64,000 nucleotides of DNA from Paenibacillus sp. BJ-4 (GTDB lineage: Bacteria > Bacillota > Bacilli > Paenibacillales > Paenibacillaceae). Under the pieces are notes generated by a model that saw only the letters and a program-made list of their open reading frames with translations, made no database searches and was not told where the DNA came from. Position numbers and translations under genes: made by a program. Shown here one piece after another: positions 59,501 to 63,939 of this stretch (the first letter of the stretch is position 1; each line of letters starts with the position of its first letter). The DNA is taken from assembly GCF_020404765.1 (NCBI RefSeq), contig NZ_JAIVEM010000141.1, positions 32,492 through 96,491 on the forward strand, given 5' to 3'.

Positions 59501-62255
59501 GAATTATGATTTTAACCTCATTGTGCTGCCGGGCCGTAATCTGGAATTCTTGTACCGGTACAATGCCCGCGTCTATGATCGGGAGAGCGTGCAACGGATT
59601 CAAGGGCACTTGATGAAGATTCTGGAAAGCGTATCTGTTCATCCTGCCGTCCGTATTGATGAGCTGGAGATGATTACACCGGAAGAGAAATCGCAGATTA
59701 TAGAGGTATGGGGCGATACAGCGGCTCCTTATCCGCGTGAGAAGACCCTTCACCGTATATTTGAGGAAAAGGCGGCGCTCACACCAGATCGTACAGCACT
59801 TATTTACGGCGAAACGGAGCTTACCTACGGAGAACTTCATCAGCAGGCGAACCGCCTTGCACGTACGTTGCGTGCCCAAGGGGTCAGACCGGACCAACCG
59901 GTCGGCATCATGGTTGAGCGCTCGCTGGAGATGATTATTGGTATCCATGCCATTCTAAAAGCGGGTGGGGCCTATGTGCCGATTGATCCGGAATTCCCGG
60001 AAGATCGCATTCGTCACATGTTGGAGGATTCGGGAGCGAAGCTTCTACTGACGAAGAACCATCTCAAAGATCTCTTTCCGTTTGCTGGTACGCTCCTGGC
60101 ACTCGATGATCCGCAGGTGTATCATGCGGATGACTCGAATCTCGAGCCAATCGCGGGGCCGGAGAATCTGGCGTATATCATTTACACGTCAGGTTCAACC
60201 GGCAAGCCGAAAGGCGTCATGATTGAGCACCGTTCCGCCGTCCATACGCTGAGCCAGTTGGAAGCTGAATATCCGATGTTGGCAGGTGACCGATTCCTGC
60301 TGAAAACGACATTCACCTTTGACTTCTCCGTGCCGGAGCTGTTCTGCTGGTTCTTTGGGCAGGGAACCCTCGTGATCCTGCCACAGGGCGCGGATAAAGA
60401 CCCGCTGGCATTGCTGGAGGCCGTGGATACGTGCCGTATCACGCATCTCAATCTGGTGCCGTCGATGCTCAGTGTTCTCGTCCAATATTTGAAAGAAAGC
60501 GGAACCCAGGGATTCCTTACGCTGAAATACCTGTTTGCCTGCGGCGAGACGCTGCCTGCCAAACTTGTAGAAGAGTACTATAAAGTATCTCCACACGCAG
60601 TGCTGGAGAACATCTATGGTCCTACGGAAGCGGCCGTATATGCGACCCGATATACAACGAGCCCTGAGACCGCTGCTCTAACGCATGTGCCTATCGGTAA
60701 ACCGTACGCGAACGTCCAAGTTTGGATGATGGATAGTGCTTCTCAGGTATCACCTGTAGGTGTACCGGGAGAACTCTGCATTGCAGGTGAAGGGGTAGCG
60801 CGGGGGTATTTCAACCAGCCAGACCTGACGGCAGAGAAGTTCATTTCTCACCCGTACAAACCGGGAGCACGGATTTACCGGACAGGCGATTTGGCCCGAT
60901 GGCTGCCCGACGGAAATATTGAGTATTTGGGGCGGATCGATCACCAGGTAAAAATCCGGGGTTACCGCATTGAACTGGGAGAAGTAGAAGCACAAATTCT
61001 TAAAGTGCCATCAGTGCAAGAAGCGGTCGTTCTTGCACTGGCTGATGCAGCTGGAAGTACTCAGCTTTGCGCGTACTTTGTGGCTGAAGAGGGGCTTGCA
61101 GCCCATGTGTTACGCGAGGCGCTGGCCAGCGAACTGCCAAGCTACATGATACCGACTGCTTTTGTACAGTTGGAACAAATGCCGCTGAATCCGAATGGAA
61201 AATTGGATCGCAAAGCGCTGCCAGCACCTGAATCACTCCTGCGGAGCACAGCGGAATATATTCCGCCGCGTACATCGACGGAAGTAGAACTGGCGCAGAT
61301 TTGGGCCGAGGTGCTTGGCGTACAGGATATCGGGGTCAAAGATCATTTCTTCGAACTTGGAGGCCACTCCCTGAAAGTTTTGGGATTGATCCAAAAGATA
61401 TCATCTGGCATGGGTGTCCAGCTCCCGCTCCAACTCGTGTTCAATCTGCCGACTGTGGAGCAAATGGCCCATGAAATATCCAAGCTACGGACAAAAGATG
61501 CTCCTGACGAAGAAGAAATGGAAATTATCCACTTCCCAGGGAAAGGAACGCTCAAAGTATTTTGCTTCCCGCCTCGGGTCGGCTACTCTCTGGGATACTA
61601 TGAGATGGCTAGGGAGCTGGAAAGAGATTGTGAGGTATATGGGCTGGAATTCATCGGCGATCGTTATCAGGGTCAAGACATGCTGGATCGATACATCGAT
61701 GCCATCGTAGGTATTCAACCAGAGGGACCCTACGTCTTCCTGGGATACTCACTCGGAGGAAACCTCGCCTTCGAGGTGGTCAAAGCCATGGAAAGCCGAG
61801 GCCATCAGGTTAGCGACCTTATCATGGTGGATGCTATGAGAAAGACGTCCAAGGATGAATCAACACCAGAGCAGCTTGAAGAGATTGTCGAGGTGGTGCT
61901 GGACAGCATTGGAGACCAGTACAAATCATTCCTCGCCGATCCAGCTGACAGGGAGCGAGTCAGAGACAAAATGTTGATTTACTCCATCTACCGCAATGAG
62001 CTTATTAATGCAGGTGAAGTTCAGGCGAATATCCATGCCTTGGTTGCAGAAGACGATAGTATGGGTCCGGTGACATCATCAGATAAACTGCTATGGCAAC
62101 AAGCAACGCTTGGTCAATACGAAGAATACGGAGTCATCGGTACGCACGATGTGCTGCTTGATTCCGGTTATGTTGGGGAAAATGCTAAAGTGCTGAGACA
62201 GATACTTGGCAAGGTTGCAGAAGCATCCTCTAAAAACAAGCCCATTTTGTCCTAA
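38529..62255 (+). CDS. fusA: Fusaricidin synthetase FusA, six-module nonribosomal peptide synthetase
   Basis: A single 7,908-residue NRPS. Domain order is C-A-T / C-A-T-E / C-A-T / C-A-T-E / C-A-T-E / C-A-T-TE. Adenylation specificity residues read by alignment to GrsA give Thr, Val-like, aromatic/relaxed, Thr, Asn and an Ala-type code, which is the residue order of fusaricidin. The first condensation domain has no upstream carrier and should acylate Thr with the fatty side chain. E domains in modules 2, 4 and 5 give D-residues, and their carriers read GGDSI while the others read GGHSL. The terminal thioesterase (GYSLG) should close the lactone onto the Thr1 hydroxyl. ATG 38529 follows TAGGAGTG and is preferred over GTG 38520. 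Six genes upstream supply the acyl chain. Confidence 0.95.
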   Translation: MNDMQLYDLTNAQKRIWYTELLYPDTSVSQLSGTAKMKGRINIAAFMQSINLIIKQYDAFRIRITSVDGVPQQYVVPYEERQLECLDLTHYESISEVEALLEQHKRKPLQLLDSELFQFLIVKISEEEYWINIKMHHIISDGISMVIYGNQLTEFYTQLTQGNEPTLNDDCSYIQYIAEESTYELSDRYQKDKAYWLDKFSDLPELTGWKSYNPLSLSTQAVREHFTVPEVLYHELQTFCQQNRISLFQFFMGAMYIYIHKVTNQPDVVIGTSFANRGNKKEKQKIGMFVSTAAARTYVEKDMDVLSFLQDVARDQMSILRHQKYPYNQLIQDLREMHGNKDIQRLFGVSMEYRLINWVDLDEVRILTDYDFCGDEVNDFVLHIVEILDEGELVLDVDYRAKLFERGEVTDMVSQLLTIADQIIHAPQLSIAEVTLLGEADEQSILALSEGIVADYPREKTIHGLFEEQAERTPDHVAVQMGEQCITYRALNEQANQLARYLRSEGVGADTLVGIMADRSLEMIVGIMAILKAGGAYVPIDPDYPEERIHYMLEDSGVELLLTQSHLWECTTFDGKLVNLDEAASYTGDASNLESISGAGNLAYVIYTSGTTGKPKGTLIEHKNVVRLLFNDKNLFDFSAQDTWTLFHSFCFDFSVWEMYGALLYGGKLVIVPSLTAKSPAAFLQLLKDNQVTILNQTPTYFYQVIQEELVHSSTELSLRKIIFGGEALSPSLLRNWRVKYPDVQLINMYGITETTVHVTYKEITEHEIEAGKSNIGRTIPTLSAYIFDEQRRLQPVGVPGELYIAGDGLARGYLNRPELTAEKFVEHPFNAGERMYRTGDLARWLPDGNIEYLGRIDHQVKIRGYRIELGEVEAQILKAPNVRETIVLARDDEQGQKLLCAYYVASTDLSPSELRSQLAVELPAYMIPSYFVRLEQMPLTPNGKLDRRALPAPEGSVQSSEVYLAPRTAAEAQLALIWQDILGVARVGVRDNFFEIGGHSLRATLLVSRIQKELGCSISLREVFQSPTVESMARLVKERIPTVYESISQAEESEAYPVSSAQKRLYVLRQMDGGELSYNMPGAFTVDGPLDRVRLESAFQTLIQRHESLRTGFYMKEGELVQRVHRDVPFTLDYTEASVEETDSLINGFIRAFDLSQAPLLRVGLVKLEEERHLLLFDMHHIISDGVSIHILVEELTQLYQGEQLPELYIQYKDYAVWQQEQSEREWQEHEAYWLQAFEGELPVLDLPTDFQRPSVRSFEGSRIDFTLNESGNKAIQELASRTGTTLYMVLLAAYSVLLHKYTGQEDIIVGSPVAGRPQAELEGIIGMFVNTLALRSYPAGDKTFQDYLLEIKETALKAFEHQDYPLEKLIEKLGVGRDISRNPLFDTLLVLQNTEQEEQEMDGLRFTPYMLETVTAKFDLSLNVEEQGPELAFGLEYSTALYKQESVERLAVHLLRVLHAVAANPQLKLAEIEMITPEEKVQIIEEFNATSAPYPSEKTIHELFAEQVKRTPEQTALVFGDVRLTYLELEEKAGRLAQTLRRLGTLKEQPVAVMGGRSIEMVIGMLAVLQAGGAYVPIDPDYPEDRVRYMLDDSAAKLMLVQKGEYGNIDYGIPIVDLSSEEAYAAEPARPETAQGSHGLAYVIYTSGTTGRPKGVMVEHRNVVRLVKETSYVELNESTRILQTGAVAFDASTFEIWGALLNGGQLYFVENDDILIADRLKAAIAKYGITTLWLTSPLFNQLSLQDEYLFRGLKTLLVGGDVLSISHMNRVIEANPDLVPINCYGPTENTTFSTTYKIPGRAEGVVPIGRSISNSTAYVVNGSLQLQPIGAWGELIVGGEGVARGYLNRPDLTAEKFVPSPVKDGEACYRTGDLVRWLPDGNLEFKGRIDEQVKIRGYRIELPEIEAQLAKVESVIEALVVVRADDLGEKQLCAYYVADRVLTAGEVRLALSQVLPSYMIPSYFVQLDRMPLTSNGKVDRRSLPAPQVGAHTGRKYTPPRTPAEEALASVWQGVLGAEQVGIHDNFFELGGDSIKAIQVSSRLLQTGYRLEMKELFKSPTIAELSTQIQTAVRMAEQGTVRGAACLTPVQRWFFGRKQAEPHHFNQAVMLYREQGFEEKTLHHVLRKLAEHHDALRMVFRQTEHGYEAWNRGLEEGELYGLLTADLRNESNPVAAITALSDDIQRSINLAEGPLLKLGLFHCQDGDHLLIVIHHLVVDGVSWRILFEDIAAGYEQVTQGQALVFPQKTDSFRDWGDALSRYSESQEIEIHQAYWREVEGQQLEQLPKDEAVESLLLRDSKVVTAQWTVEETDQLLRKAHRAYQTETNDLLLTALGMAVSKWSGIGKIAVNLEGHGREPIIPNIDITRTVGWFTSQYPVILDLGDNLEVAALIKSVKEGLRQIPNKGIGYGLLKSMASQVDADSFSLQPEISFNYLGQFDQDLQGSSLQISPYPTGSAQSLLGEPAYTLDINGMVTDGALTLTITYNGKQYKSSTMEQLAGYIEESLRQLLQHCVNQERTVLTPSDVLAKGLSIADLEELSKQTSHIGDIENVYSLTPMQKGMLFHDMFEPHTGAYFEQAAFDFKGSFDPAAFGQSLDALVERHAILRTNFYSGWGSEPLQVVFRHRGAKLVYEDLREMDATQREAYLKTFAAKDKAQGFNLSEDELLRVSILCTGEDSFRLLWSFHHIVMDGWCVPLITQEVFEHYFALLEGREPQLAEVQPYSRYIEWLEQQDEAAASNYWSRYLAGYEQQTLLPQVREASKGEGYVSEKQNYILGRELTGRLEKVARDAHVTMNILLQSVWGIALQRYNGSRDVVYGSVVSGRPAEIPGIDRMIGLFINTIPVRVKTEENLPFSVLMKQQQEQFMASHMYDTYPLFEIQAQTDQKQDLISHIMVFENYPVEEEVERLGGGEADFEIEDAELLEQTNYDFNLIILPGKEMRLLFQYNALVYDQVTIEQIKGHLVHLMEQVVENPAISVDALELVTPQEREQILNVWGNTKVSYEHCNTFHGLLEEQAGRTPEATAIVFEDEMLTYAELNAKANGLARKLRNQGIQTGDLVGLIAERSSEMIVGIYGIMKAGGAYVPIDPEYPKERISYMLEDSGAKLILTQARLLEHLGWTENVLLLDEPSTYDADTSNLKDTVGPDDLAYVIYTSGTTGQPKGVLVEHRGLQNLLDVYGAHFEVTPQDRIVQFASLSFDASVSEVLTALSHGAALCIPSTQDILDYALFEQFINDKGITIATLPPAYAIHLEPERLPALRCLLTAGSAASIELIEKWRKHVRYSNGYGPTEDSICTTIWSVPDSEEALEMVSIGRPIANHSVYVLDEHLRLQPVGVVGELCISGIGLARGYHNQSALMDEKFVENPFTPGERMYRTGDLVRWLPNGTIEYVGRIDHQVKIRGYRIELGEVEAQMLRVQSVQEVVAMAVEGDDGQKDLVAYFVAARELEVSELRAVLSEMLPGYMIPSRFIQLEDMPLTSNGKIDRKALQGERGWAVASSVAPKTPVEIQLAEIWQEVLGVENAGVKDNFFHFGGHSLRAALLVSRIRKEMNREISLREVFESPTIEGLARAIEGYTPLNFEEIPSAGVREHYPLSSAQKRLFILSQLEGGELSYNMPGILTVEGALDRERLEQAFRRLIHRHGSLRTRFVTVNGEPVQQTLPDVPFAVEYAELSEKEAEASLQQFVRPFDLGEAPLLRVGLIRIAHERHLLLFDMHHIVSDGVSMNILIEEFLRFYQEEDLLPALQIQYTDYAVWQQEQLGSERLKAQEAYWLDAFRGSLPVLDLPGDEVRPAVRSFAGDRIDFCIDSSLSGSLQELATRTGSTLFMVLLAAYTALLHKYTGQEDVIVGSPVAGRSHATLEGLIGMFVGTLALRTYPEGEKPFETYLQEVKETALQAYENQDYPFEELVEKLELQRDLSRNPLFDTMFVLQNIEQGEQEIEGLRFTPYDNVHPAAKFDLTLTVSEADGALSCTLEYSTAIYKRETAERMAGHFVRLIQEATANPAMPLSSLDIVTPQEKSRLMKDPDGAKADYPRDKTIHALFEEQAVRTPDAVAVVCEEATLSYRELNERANGLARTLRERGLQPDGLAGIMADRSLEMVVGILAILKAGGAYVPVDPEYPEDRIRFMLEDSGAKLLLTQTHLEKRVSFAGDIVNLDETTSYKEDVSNLKPAAGPEHLAYVIYTSGTTGKPKGTLIEHKNVVRLLFNDKNMFDFGPQDTWTLFHSFCFDFSVWEMYGALLNGGRLVIVPSLTAKSPDRFLQLLKDQKVTVLNQTPTYFYQLLQEELGHHAAELSLRMIIFGGEALSPALLRDWRTKYPQVQLINMYGITETTVHVTYKEITELEIEQGRSNIGTTIPTLRAYILDEQRRPQPIGIPGELYVAGEGLARGYLNRPELTEEKFVAHPFEAGERMYRSGDLARWLPDGSMEYLGRIDHQVKIRGYRIELGEVEAKLLHAPSVREAVVLAREDGSGQKVLVGYFTADQMLTVAELRKALAAELPAYMIPSYFMQLEQMPLTPNGKLDRKALPAPEANVQTGAVYEPPRTKAEEALVSVWQGVLGAQQVGIHDHFFDLGGDSIKAIQVSSRLFQAGYKLEMKDLFKYPTIAELSPHLQAAGRTAEQGEIKGAAELMPIQRWFFERHTEEPHHYNHAVMLYRKDGFDEAALRLTMTQIATHHDALRMVFRSTEAGYAAWNRGTDEGELYTLDIADVRQADDQAAAVQAKADAIQASFHLEDGPLFKLGLFHCEDGDHLLIVIHHLLVDGVSWRILFEDIAMGYEQALNGQEIVLPQKTDSYLVWSEQAAKYAAGPALDKERAYWQQIEDSTLAPLPKDEDQEPGTIRNTESVTVTWSAEETDLLLRQANRAYHTETNDLLLTALGAAIQRWTGMERILVNLEGHGREMIIPELDITRTVGWFTTQYPVLLNLQGGQEVSARIKRIKESLREVPHKGIGYGLLKYMAPEESVGFRIEPEISFNYLGQFDQDLEGNALSLSTHSVGKALSDHTPQQYALDVNGMIAEGQLSLTITYSSRQYRKETVNHFAELLQSSLSEVIRHCVAQERSQLTPSDVLFQGLTLEQLDQLTAQSAHIGEIEDVYKLTPMQKGMLFHSLLEPDSSSYFEQATFELRGSFDVDIFFESFQALAQRHAILRTGFYNNIADVPLQVVFKQRSIPLRYVDLRSATLQEQEAQIKAYTAEDMAKGFSLSEDPLMRVTVLQTEQSSLVLWSFHHIVMDGWCIPIITQELFDYYSALRQQVQPVLPPAQPYSRYIEWLDAQDNEEASTYWSQYLEDYDGNTVLPEGKTKSQAKEAGYVLNEHVLHLGASLTGKMDVVAKRNHVTVNTLMQTAWGLILQRYNASSDVVFGGVVSGRPAEIAGIENMVGLFINTVPIRVQSSKDEAFVEIMKRTQAQSLAGRAYDTYPLYEIQGKTTQKQDLISHIMIFENYPLDEQVEQSGNQNEDNLEVANFTMFEQTNYDFNLVVIPGEDIKVCIRYNALVYEQESIARIGDHLLQMLDQVATRPQATIQELEIVTPEERTKLLDWGGKAQAYPSDQGLHTLFEEQVVRTPDKIAAVNGDIQITYRELNEQANRLASTLIAQGLRSEQVVGLLADRSVELLVAIMGVLKAGGAYVPIDPEYPQERIQYILKDSGAEILLTQSHLTELASFEGTVMELDSPHIYGTGVDNPNIPVGGNDLVYLIYTSGTTGNPKGTMINHKGIVNYIWWANKVYCAGKPTDFPLYSSISFDLTLTSIFTPLMNGGLVRIYDGIDKAEVVQHILRENAVDILKLTPTHLSLIKDMAIPAESRIQQLIVGGENLTTYLSKTITDLFGGNIKIYNEYGPTETVVGCMIHLYDPAKDTRESVPIGLPADNIYIHILDEQLRLVPLGVEGEMYIAGDGVARGYLNRPELSAEKFIRNPFAAEGNMYRTGDLARRLPNGDIEYIGRIDHQVKIRGYRIELGEIEAKLLDIPLVEEALVVAWADANGQKSLCAYFVADREMSVSELRNELSAGLPAYMIPSYFVQLDVMPLTPNGKLDRKALPEPNSGVKAGADFTAPRTDVETILASIWQGVLGVPLVGIHDNFFELGGDSIKSIQVSSRLLQAGYKLEMKDLFGYPTIAELAQRVSAVSRIADQGEVHGAVRLGPAQRRFFEEQSMDLHHFNQSVMLYRREGFNTDALAEVVRKIAEHHDALRLVFRQGERGFGAWSRSLGEGELYSLQIHDLQDEEDPASAVEAGAEAIQRSISLEAGPLFRLGLFRCADGEHLLIAIHHLAVDGVSWRILFEDLQEGYEQAVRGEAVKLPQKTDSYRAWVEGISQYANSPAAEQERSYWADIEGDGFAPLPKNKADGALLIKDSEAVTVKWSPEETEQFLKEANRTYNTEVNDLLLTALGMAVHEWTGIERVGILLEGHGREPVVPELDITRTIGWFTSQYPVALEMGGELEIGARIKRIKEGLRRIPNKGVGYGILKYLSDVSDVSSFSAEPEITFNYLGQFDQDLAGGSMEVSPYSVGSEVSEQMVQHQALNINGLIAEGQLQLSVSYNRQQFDTESVTKFVGILKGHLSEVIGHCVRKERTELTPSDVLLKEISLEQIEELEEQTRHIGTIENMYKLTPMQKGMLFHSLLEPHSEVYFEQAKFEIQGAFYPEDFKRSLKHLMKRHAILRTNFHAGWGDFPIQIVFKERPCDFVYEDLHELESSEIEARLAAYTAQDKARGFDLAEGALLRVAVLRTAKEAYHLLWSSHHIILDGWCMPLVLQEVFETYGVLREQREPELPAAVSYSQYIQWLEQQGEEEASSYWRGYLEGYEQQTKLPQAITQPSTKAEAYVSEKLVFTLDAELTERLEQVAKQNQVTMNTLMQAAWGIVLQRYNRSRDVVFGNVVSGRPAEIPGIESMIGLFINTVPVRVQAEGSDSFSHVMKRQQELYLAGHAYESYPLYEIQAQSEQKQNLISHIMVFENYPVEEHLEEKIASEEAEYKITDVQMFEQTNYDFNLIVLPGRNLEFLYRYNARVYDRESVQRIQGHLMKILESVSVHPAVRIDELEMITPEEKSQIIEVWGDTAAPYPREKTLHRIFEEKAALTPDRTALIYGETELTYGELHQQANRLARTLRAQGVRPDQPVGIMVERSLEMIIGIHAILKAGGAYVPIDPEFPEDRIRHMLEDSGAKLLLTKNHLKDLFPFAGTLLALDDPQVYHADDSNLEPIAGPENLAYIIYTSGSTGKPKGVMIEHRSAVHTLSQLEAEYPMLAGDRFLLKTTFTFDFSVPELFCWFFGQGTLVILPQGADKDPLALLEAVDTCRITHLNLVPSMLSVLVQYLKESGTQGFLTLKYLFACGETLPAKLVEEYYKVSPHAVLENIYGPTEAAVYATRYTTSPETAALTHVPIGKPYANVQVWMMDSASQVSPVGVPGELCIAGEGVARGYFNQPDLTAEKFISHPYKPGARIYRTGDLARWLPDGNIEYLGRIDHQVKIRGYRIELGEVEAQILKVPSVQEAVVLALADAAGSTQLCAYFVAEEGLAAHVLREALASELPSYMIPTAFVQLEQMPLNPNGKLDRKALPAPESLLRSTAEYIPPRTSTEVELAQIWAEVLGVQDIGVKDHFFELGGHSLKVLGLIQKISSGMGVQLPLQLVFNLPTVEQMAHEISKLRTKDAPDEEEMEIIHFPGKGTLKVFCFPPRVGYSLGYYEMARELERDCEVYGLEFIGDRYQGQDMLDRYIDAIVGIQPEGPYVFLGYSLGGNLAFEVVKAMESRGHQVSDLIMVDAMRKTSKDESTPEQLEEIVEVVLDSIGDQYKSFLADPADRERVRDKMLIYSIYRNELINAGEVQANIHALVAEDDSMGPVTSSDKLLWQQATLGQYEEYGVIGTHDVLLDSGYVGENAKVLRQILGKVAEASSKNKPILS
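38540..41660 (+). other. fusA: FusA module 1 (starter C - A[Thr] - T)
   Basis: The C domain runs to about 39840 with HHIISDG near 38935. The A domain covers about 39915-41385; specificity residues D-F-W-N-I-G-M-V-H-(K) are the standard Thr code. The carrier is at about 41420-41650 with GGHSL. No E domain, so L-Thr. Its side-chain hydroxyl is the expected lactone nucleophile. Confidence 0.9.
41695..46100 (+). other. fusA: FusA module 2 (C - A[Val] - T - E)
   Basis: C about 41695-42960 (HHIISDG near 42067). A about 43010-44490 with code D-A-F-W-L-G-C-T-F-(K), close to the Val code of gramicidin S synthetase. T about 44525-44740 (GGDSI). E about 44780-46080 with HHLVVDG near 45174. Product residue D-Val. 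Confidence 0.88.
46180..49270 (+). other. fusA: FusA module 3 (C - A[aromatic/relaxed] - T)
   Basis: DCL-type C about 46180-47480 (HHIVMDGWC near 46589), following an E domain. A about 47570-49000 with code D-A-S-T-L-A-G-I-C-(K), related to Phe/Tyr codes. Fusaricidins vary at this residue (Tyr, Phe, Val, Ile), so relaxed selection is expected. T about 49040-49260 (GGHSL). Confidence 0.82.
49310..53730 (+). other. fusA: FusA module 4 (C - A[Thr] - T - E)
   Basis: LCL-type C about 49310-50590 (HHIVSDG near 49687). A about 50640-52130 with the same code as module 1, D-F-W-N-I-G-M-V-H-(K). T about 52165-52375 (GGDSI). E about 52425-53720 (HHLLVDG). Epimerising only the alpha carbon of L-Thr yields D-allo-Thr, the residue found in fusaricidin. 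Confidence 0.88.
53820..58270 (+). other. fusA: FusA module 5 (C - A[Asn] - T - E)
   Basis: C about 53820-55130 (HHIVMDGWC near 54226). A about 55200-56670 with code D-L-T-K-I-G-E-V-G-(K), an Asn code. T about 56700-56915 (GGDSI). E about 56960-58260 (HHLAVDG). Product residue D-Asn, or D-Gln in some congeners. Confidence 0.88.
58370..62250 (+). other. fusA: FusA module 6 (C - A[Ala] - T - TE)
   Basis: DCL-type C about 58370-59680 (HHIILDGWC near 58766). A about 59740-61230 with the atypical code D-F-P-N-F-C-I-V-Y-(K) and a TSGSTG core where the others have TSGTTG. T about 61260-61480 (GGHSL). Thioesterase about 61520-62250 with GYSLG. No E domain, although the product carries D-Ala at this position. 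Confidence 0.85.
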
Positions 62256-62287
62256 GATCCATCAACGATAATAAGTGTTGGGCAGCA

Positions 62288-62333
62288 AAGACGCCCGGGT
62301 TCCTTTATATAGGAGAAACCCGGGCGTCTTTTG
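62288..62333. terminator. Strong bidirectional terminator after fusA
   Basis: AAGACGCCCGGGTT pairs exactly with AACCCGGGCGTCTT, with an inner CCT/AGG continuation, and A/T runs on both flanks. It separates fusA from the convergent hydrolase gene. Confidence 0.93.
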
Positions 62334-62368
62334 TGTTTTATGCACCCCTCTACATGTAGAGTAGGTCT

Positions 62369-63403
62369 CTAATGATCTGTGTTTGTCTTAGCAGCGGTTG
62401 ACCGAGGGGGATTGATCTTGGAGATTAGCTCACGGATGACCTGAATAACAAGCTCTGGTTGATCATGGATAATCATATGCTCGCTCTTCTTGGCGACAAT
62501 AAATTTGCTGTTTGTAGAGATTTTGAGCATCTCGCGCTGTCCAATTTGCCAGCTTTGTTCGATCTGGTCATTTCCGCGCTTACTAATACCGAACTGAGTC
62601 AAATTTTGCTGGACACCCCGGGCAATCACGCGCACAGGGAGGTTTCCCAAATGCTGCCCACGTATGGCATTTTCGGTCGTGCTCGCCAGATCCCCCTCCT
62701 CGGCAACAGATCTGAAGTATTTGGGGGAAGCGACAATATTCACAAACGACTTCCTATCCTGATCCTCGACACGACCAGTTAGCATAAAATTAGGGAACAA
62801 ACGAAAAGCCCCAACCCTTTCTAGGAGAATTGATATTAACGGCGAGGGATTGACCTTAGGTCGTTCCTTGGCATAGATCTCCTGGGTTCGGCGAGCGTCA
62901 TTCTCGGGCCTGGCATCCACCAGAACCAATCCTACTATCTCATCTCTGTACGTTTGCGCGTACAGCCTTGAGTACATGCCTCCGAGGGAATGGCCTACAA
63001 GGATATAAGGAGCTTGGATGTCTGCATTCTTTAAGGCCACATGAAGCTCTCGAACGATGTTTTCCCCGGTGCGTGGAGTAGCAGCCTCCTCACTCCATGC
63101 ATAGCCTGCACGATCATAGGATACAACGGTGGCGAATGATGACAGCTTTTTGGGAATATCCCTCCATGACAGGCTGCTTTCCCCGCTCCCTGATTCAAGC
63201 AATATTGTCGGGGAGCCGCTACCAAGTTTACGAATATGAAGTCGATAGCCTCCGGCATCAACCAATTCCCCCGGAGGTGGGTATTGCAATTTATCCTGTT
63301 TGGATGCAATCCACTCATACACAAATCCAGAGATAAAGACAAGCAGTAAGCAAGAGATGACAAAAAACACAATTCTTGTCCATGTTCGCCTTCGTTGCTT
63401 CAT
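62369..63403 (-). CDS. Membrane-anchored alpha/beta hydrolase
   Basis: A 344-residue protein with one N-terminal transmembrane helix (about residues 10-30) and an alpha/beta hydrolase domain outside it. The oxyanion region LLESGSGESSLSW, nucleophile elbow GHSLGG (S139), LVLVDARPE (D163) and a late His in KKSEHMIIHDQ suggest a complete triad. A GAGGAG ribosome site lies just upstream of the ATG on the minus strand. Substrate is unknown. It faces fusA across a shared terminator and is divergent from the rRNA operon, so cotranscription with fus genes is excluded. A role in fusaricidin processing is possible but unsupported. Confidence 0.85.
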   Translation of the reverse strand: MKQRRRTWTRIVFFVISCLLLVFISGFVYEWIASKQDKLQYPPPGELVDAGGYRLHIRKLGSGSPTILLESGSGESSLSWRDIPKKLSSFATVVSYDRAGYAWSEEAATPRTGENIVRELHVALKNADIQAPYILVGHSLGGMYSRLYAQTYRDEIVGLVLVDARPENDARRTQEIYAKERPKVNPSPLISILLERVGAFRLFPNFMLTGRVEDQDRKSFVNIVASPKYFRSVAEEGDLASTTENAIRGQHLGNLPVRVIARGVQQNLTQFGISKRGNDQIEQSWQIGQREMLKISTNSKFIVAKKSEHMIIHDQPELVIQVIRELISKINPPRSTAAKTNTDH

Positions 63404-63663
63404 TAAAAGATCTACTCCTCTATACTGTTATTTAATCATCAGCTGATCTCATACGAAACAAATTGTTCTTGTTGTGGCTATAGCTTGCTGAAGATTTCAG
63501 ATAATCCATCAAAATGAAGTTCCTAGTATCCGTCTTTCTCATATCATTTTTTACCCATCCTTTCTTTGTTAAATCATCAATATTAAAGAAACATAAGACT
63601 TAGCACTTGAGCTGTACTGAGTAACACGGTGTTTTAGGGCGTGAAACAATTAATAAAAAAGCT
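63404..63663. other. Gap between hydrolase and rRNA promoters, no gene seen
   Basis: About 260 AT-rich bases between divergent transcription units. A 10-bp palindrome ATCAGCTGAT lies near 63438. No ORF with a ribosome site was found. Confidence 0.4.
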
Positions 63664-63691
63664 TGCATTTAAAAATTTAGTATGGTATATT
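63664..63691 (+). promoter_or_regulatory. rRNA operon promoter P1
   Basis: TTGCAT (63664-63669), 16-bp spacer, TATATT (63686-63691). Confidence 0.6.
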
Positions 63692-63757
63692 CTAATTCCG
63701 GCCAAGAAGTACAATATTGCGAGCGAGAGTCACAAAAGAATTTTGAAAAAAAAGCTT

Positions 63758-63786
63758 GCAAAGTTGGTTCGGACATGATATGATAT
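63758..63786 (+). promoter_or_regulatory. rRNA operon promoter P2
   Basis: TTGCAA (63758-63763), 17-bp spacer, TATGAT (63781-63786). Tandem arrangement with P1; both -35 hexamers are preceded by AAAAAGC. Confidence 0.75.
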
Positions 63787-63833
63787 AAGAGTTGATGAGG
63801 CGATGGGCTGATTCAACGAAAAAGAAGTGTTTG

Positions 63834-63852
63834 ATCTTTGAAAACTGAACAA
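63834..63852 (+). promoter_or_regulatory. boxA-like antitermination/processing element of rrn leader
   Basis: TGATCTTTGAAAACTGAAC matches the conserved Firmicute pre-rRNA leader element containing the boxA-type CTTTGA core. Confidence 0.6.
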
Positions 63853-63939
63853 CGAGTGAGCAATGATTTTGTTCGCAAAATCAACAATGAGATATTTTTA
63901 TCTCGTCAGTTTCAACATGAGCTAATCGCTCTTTCTATA

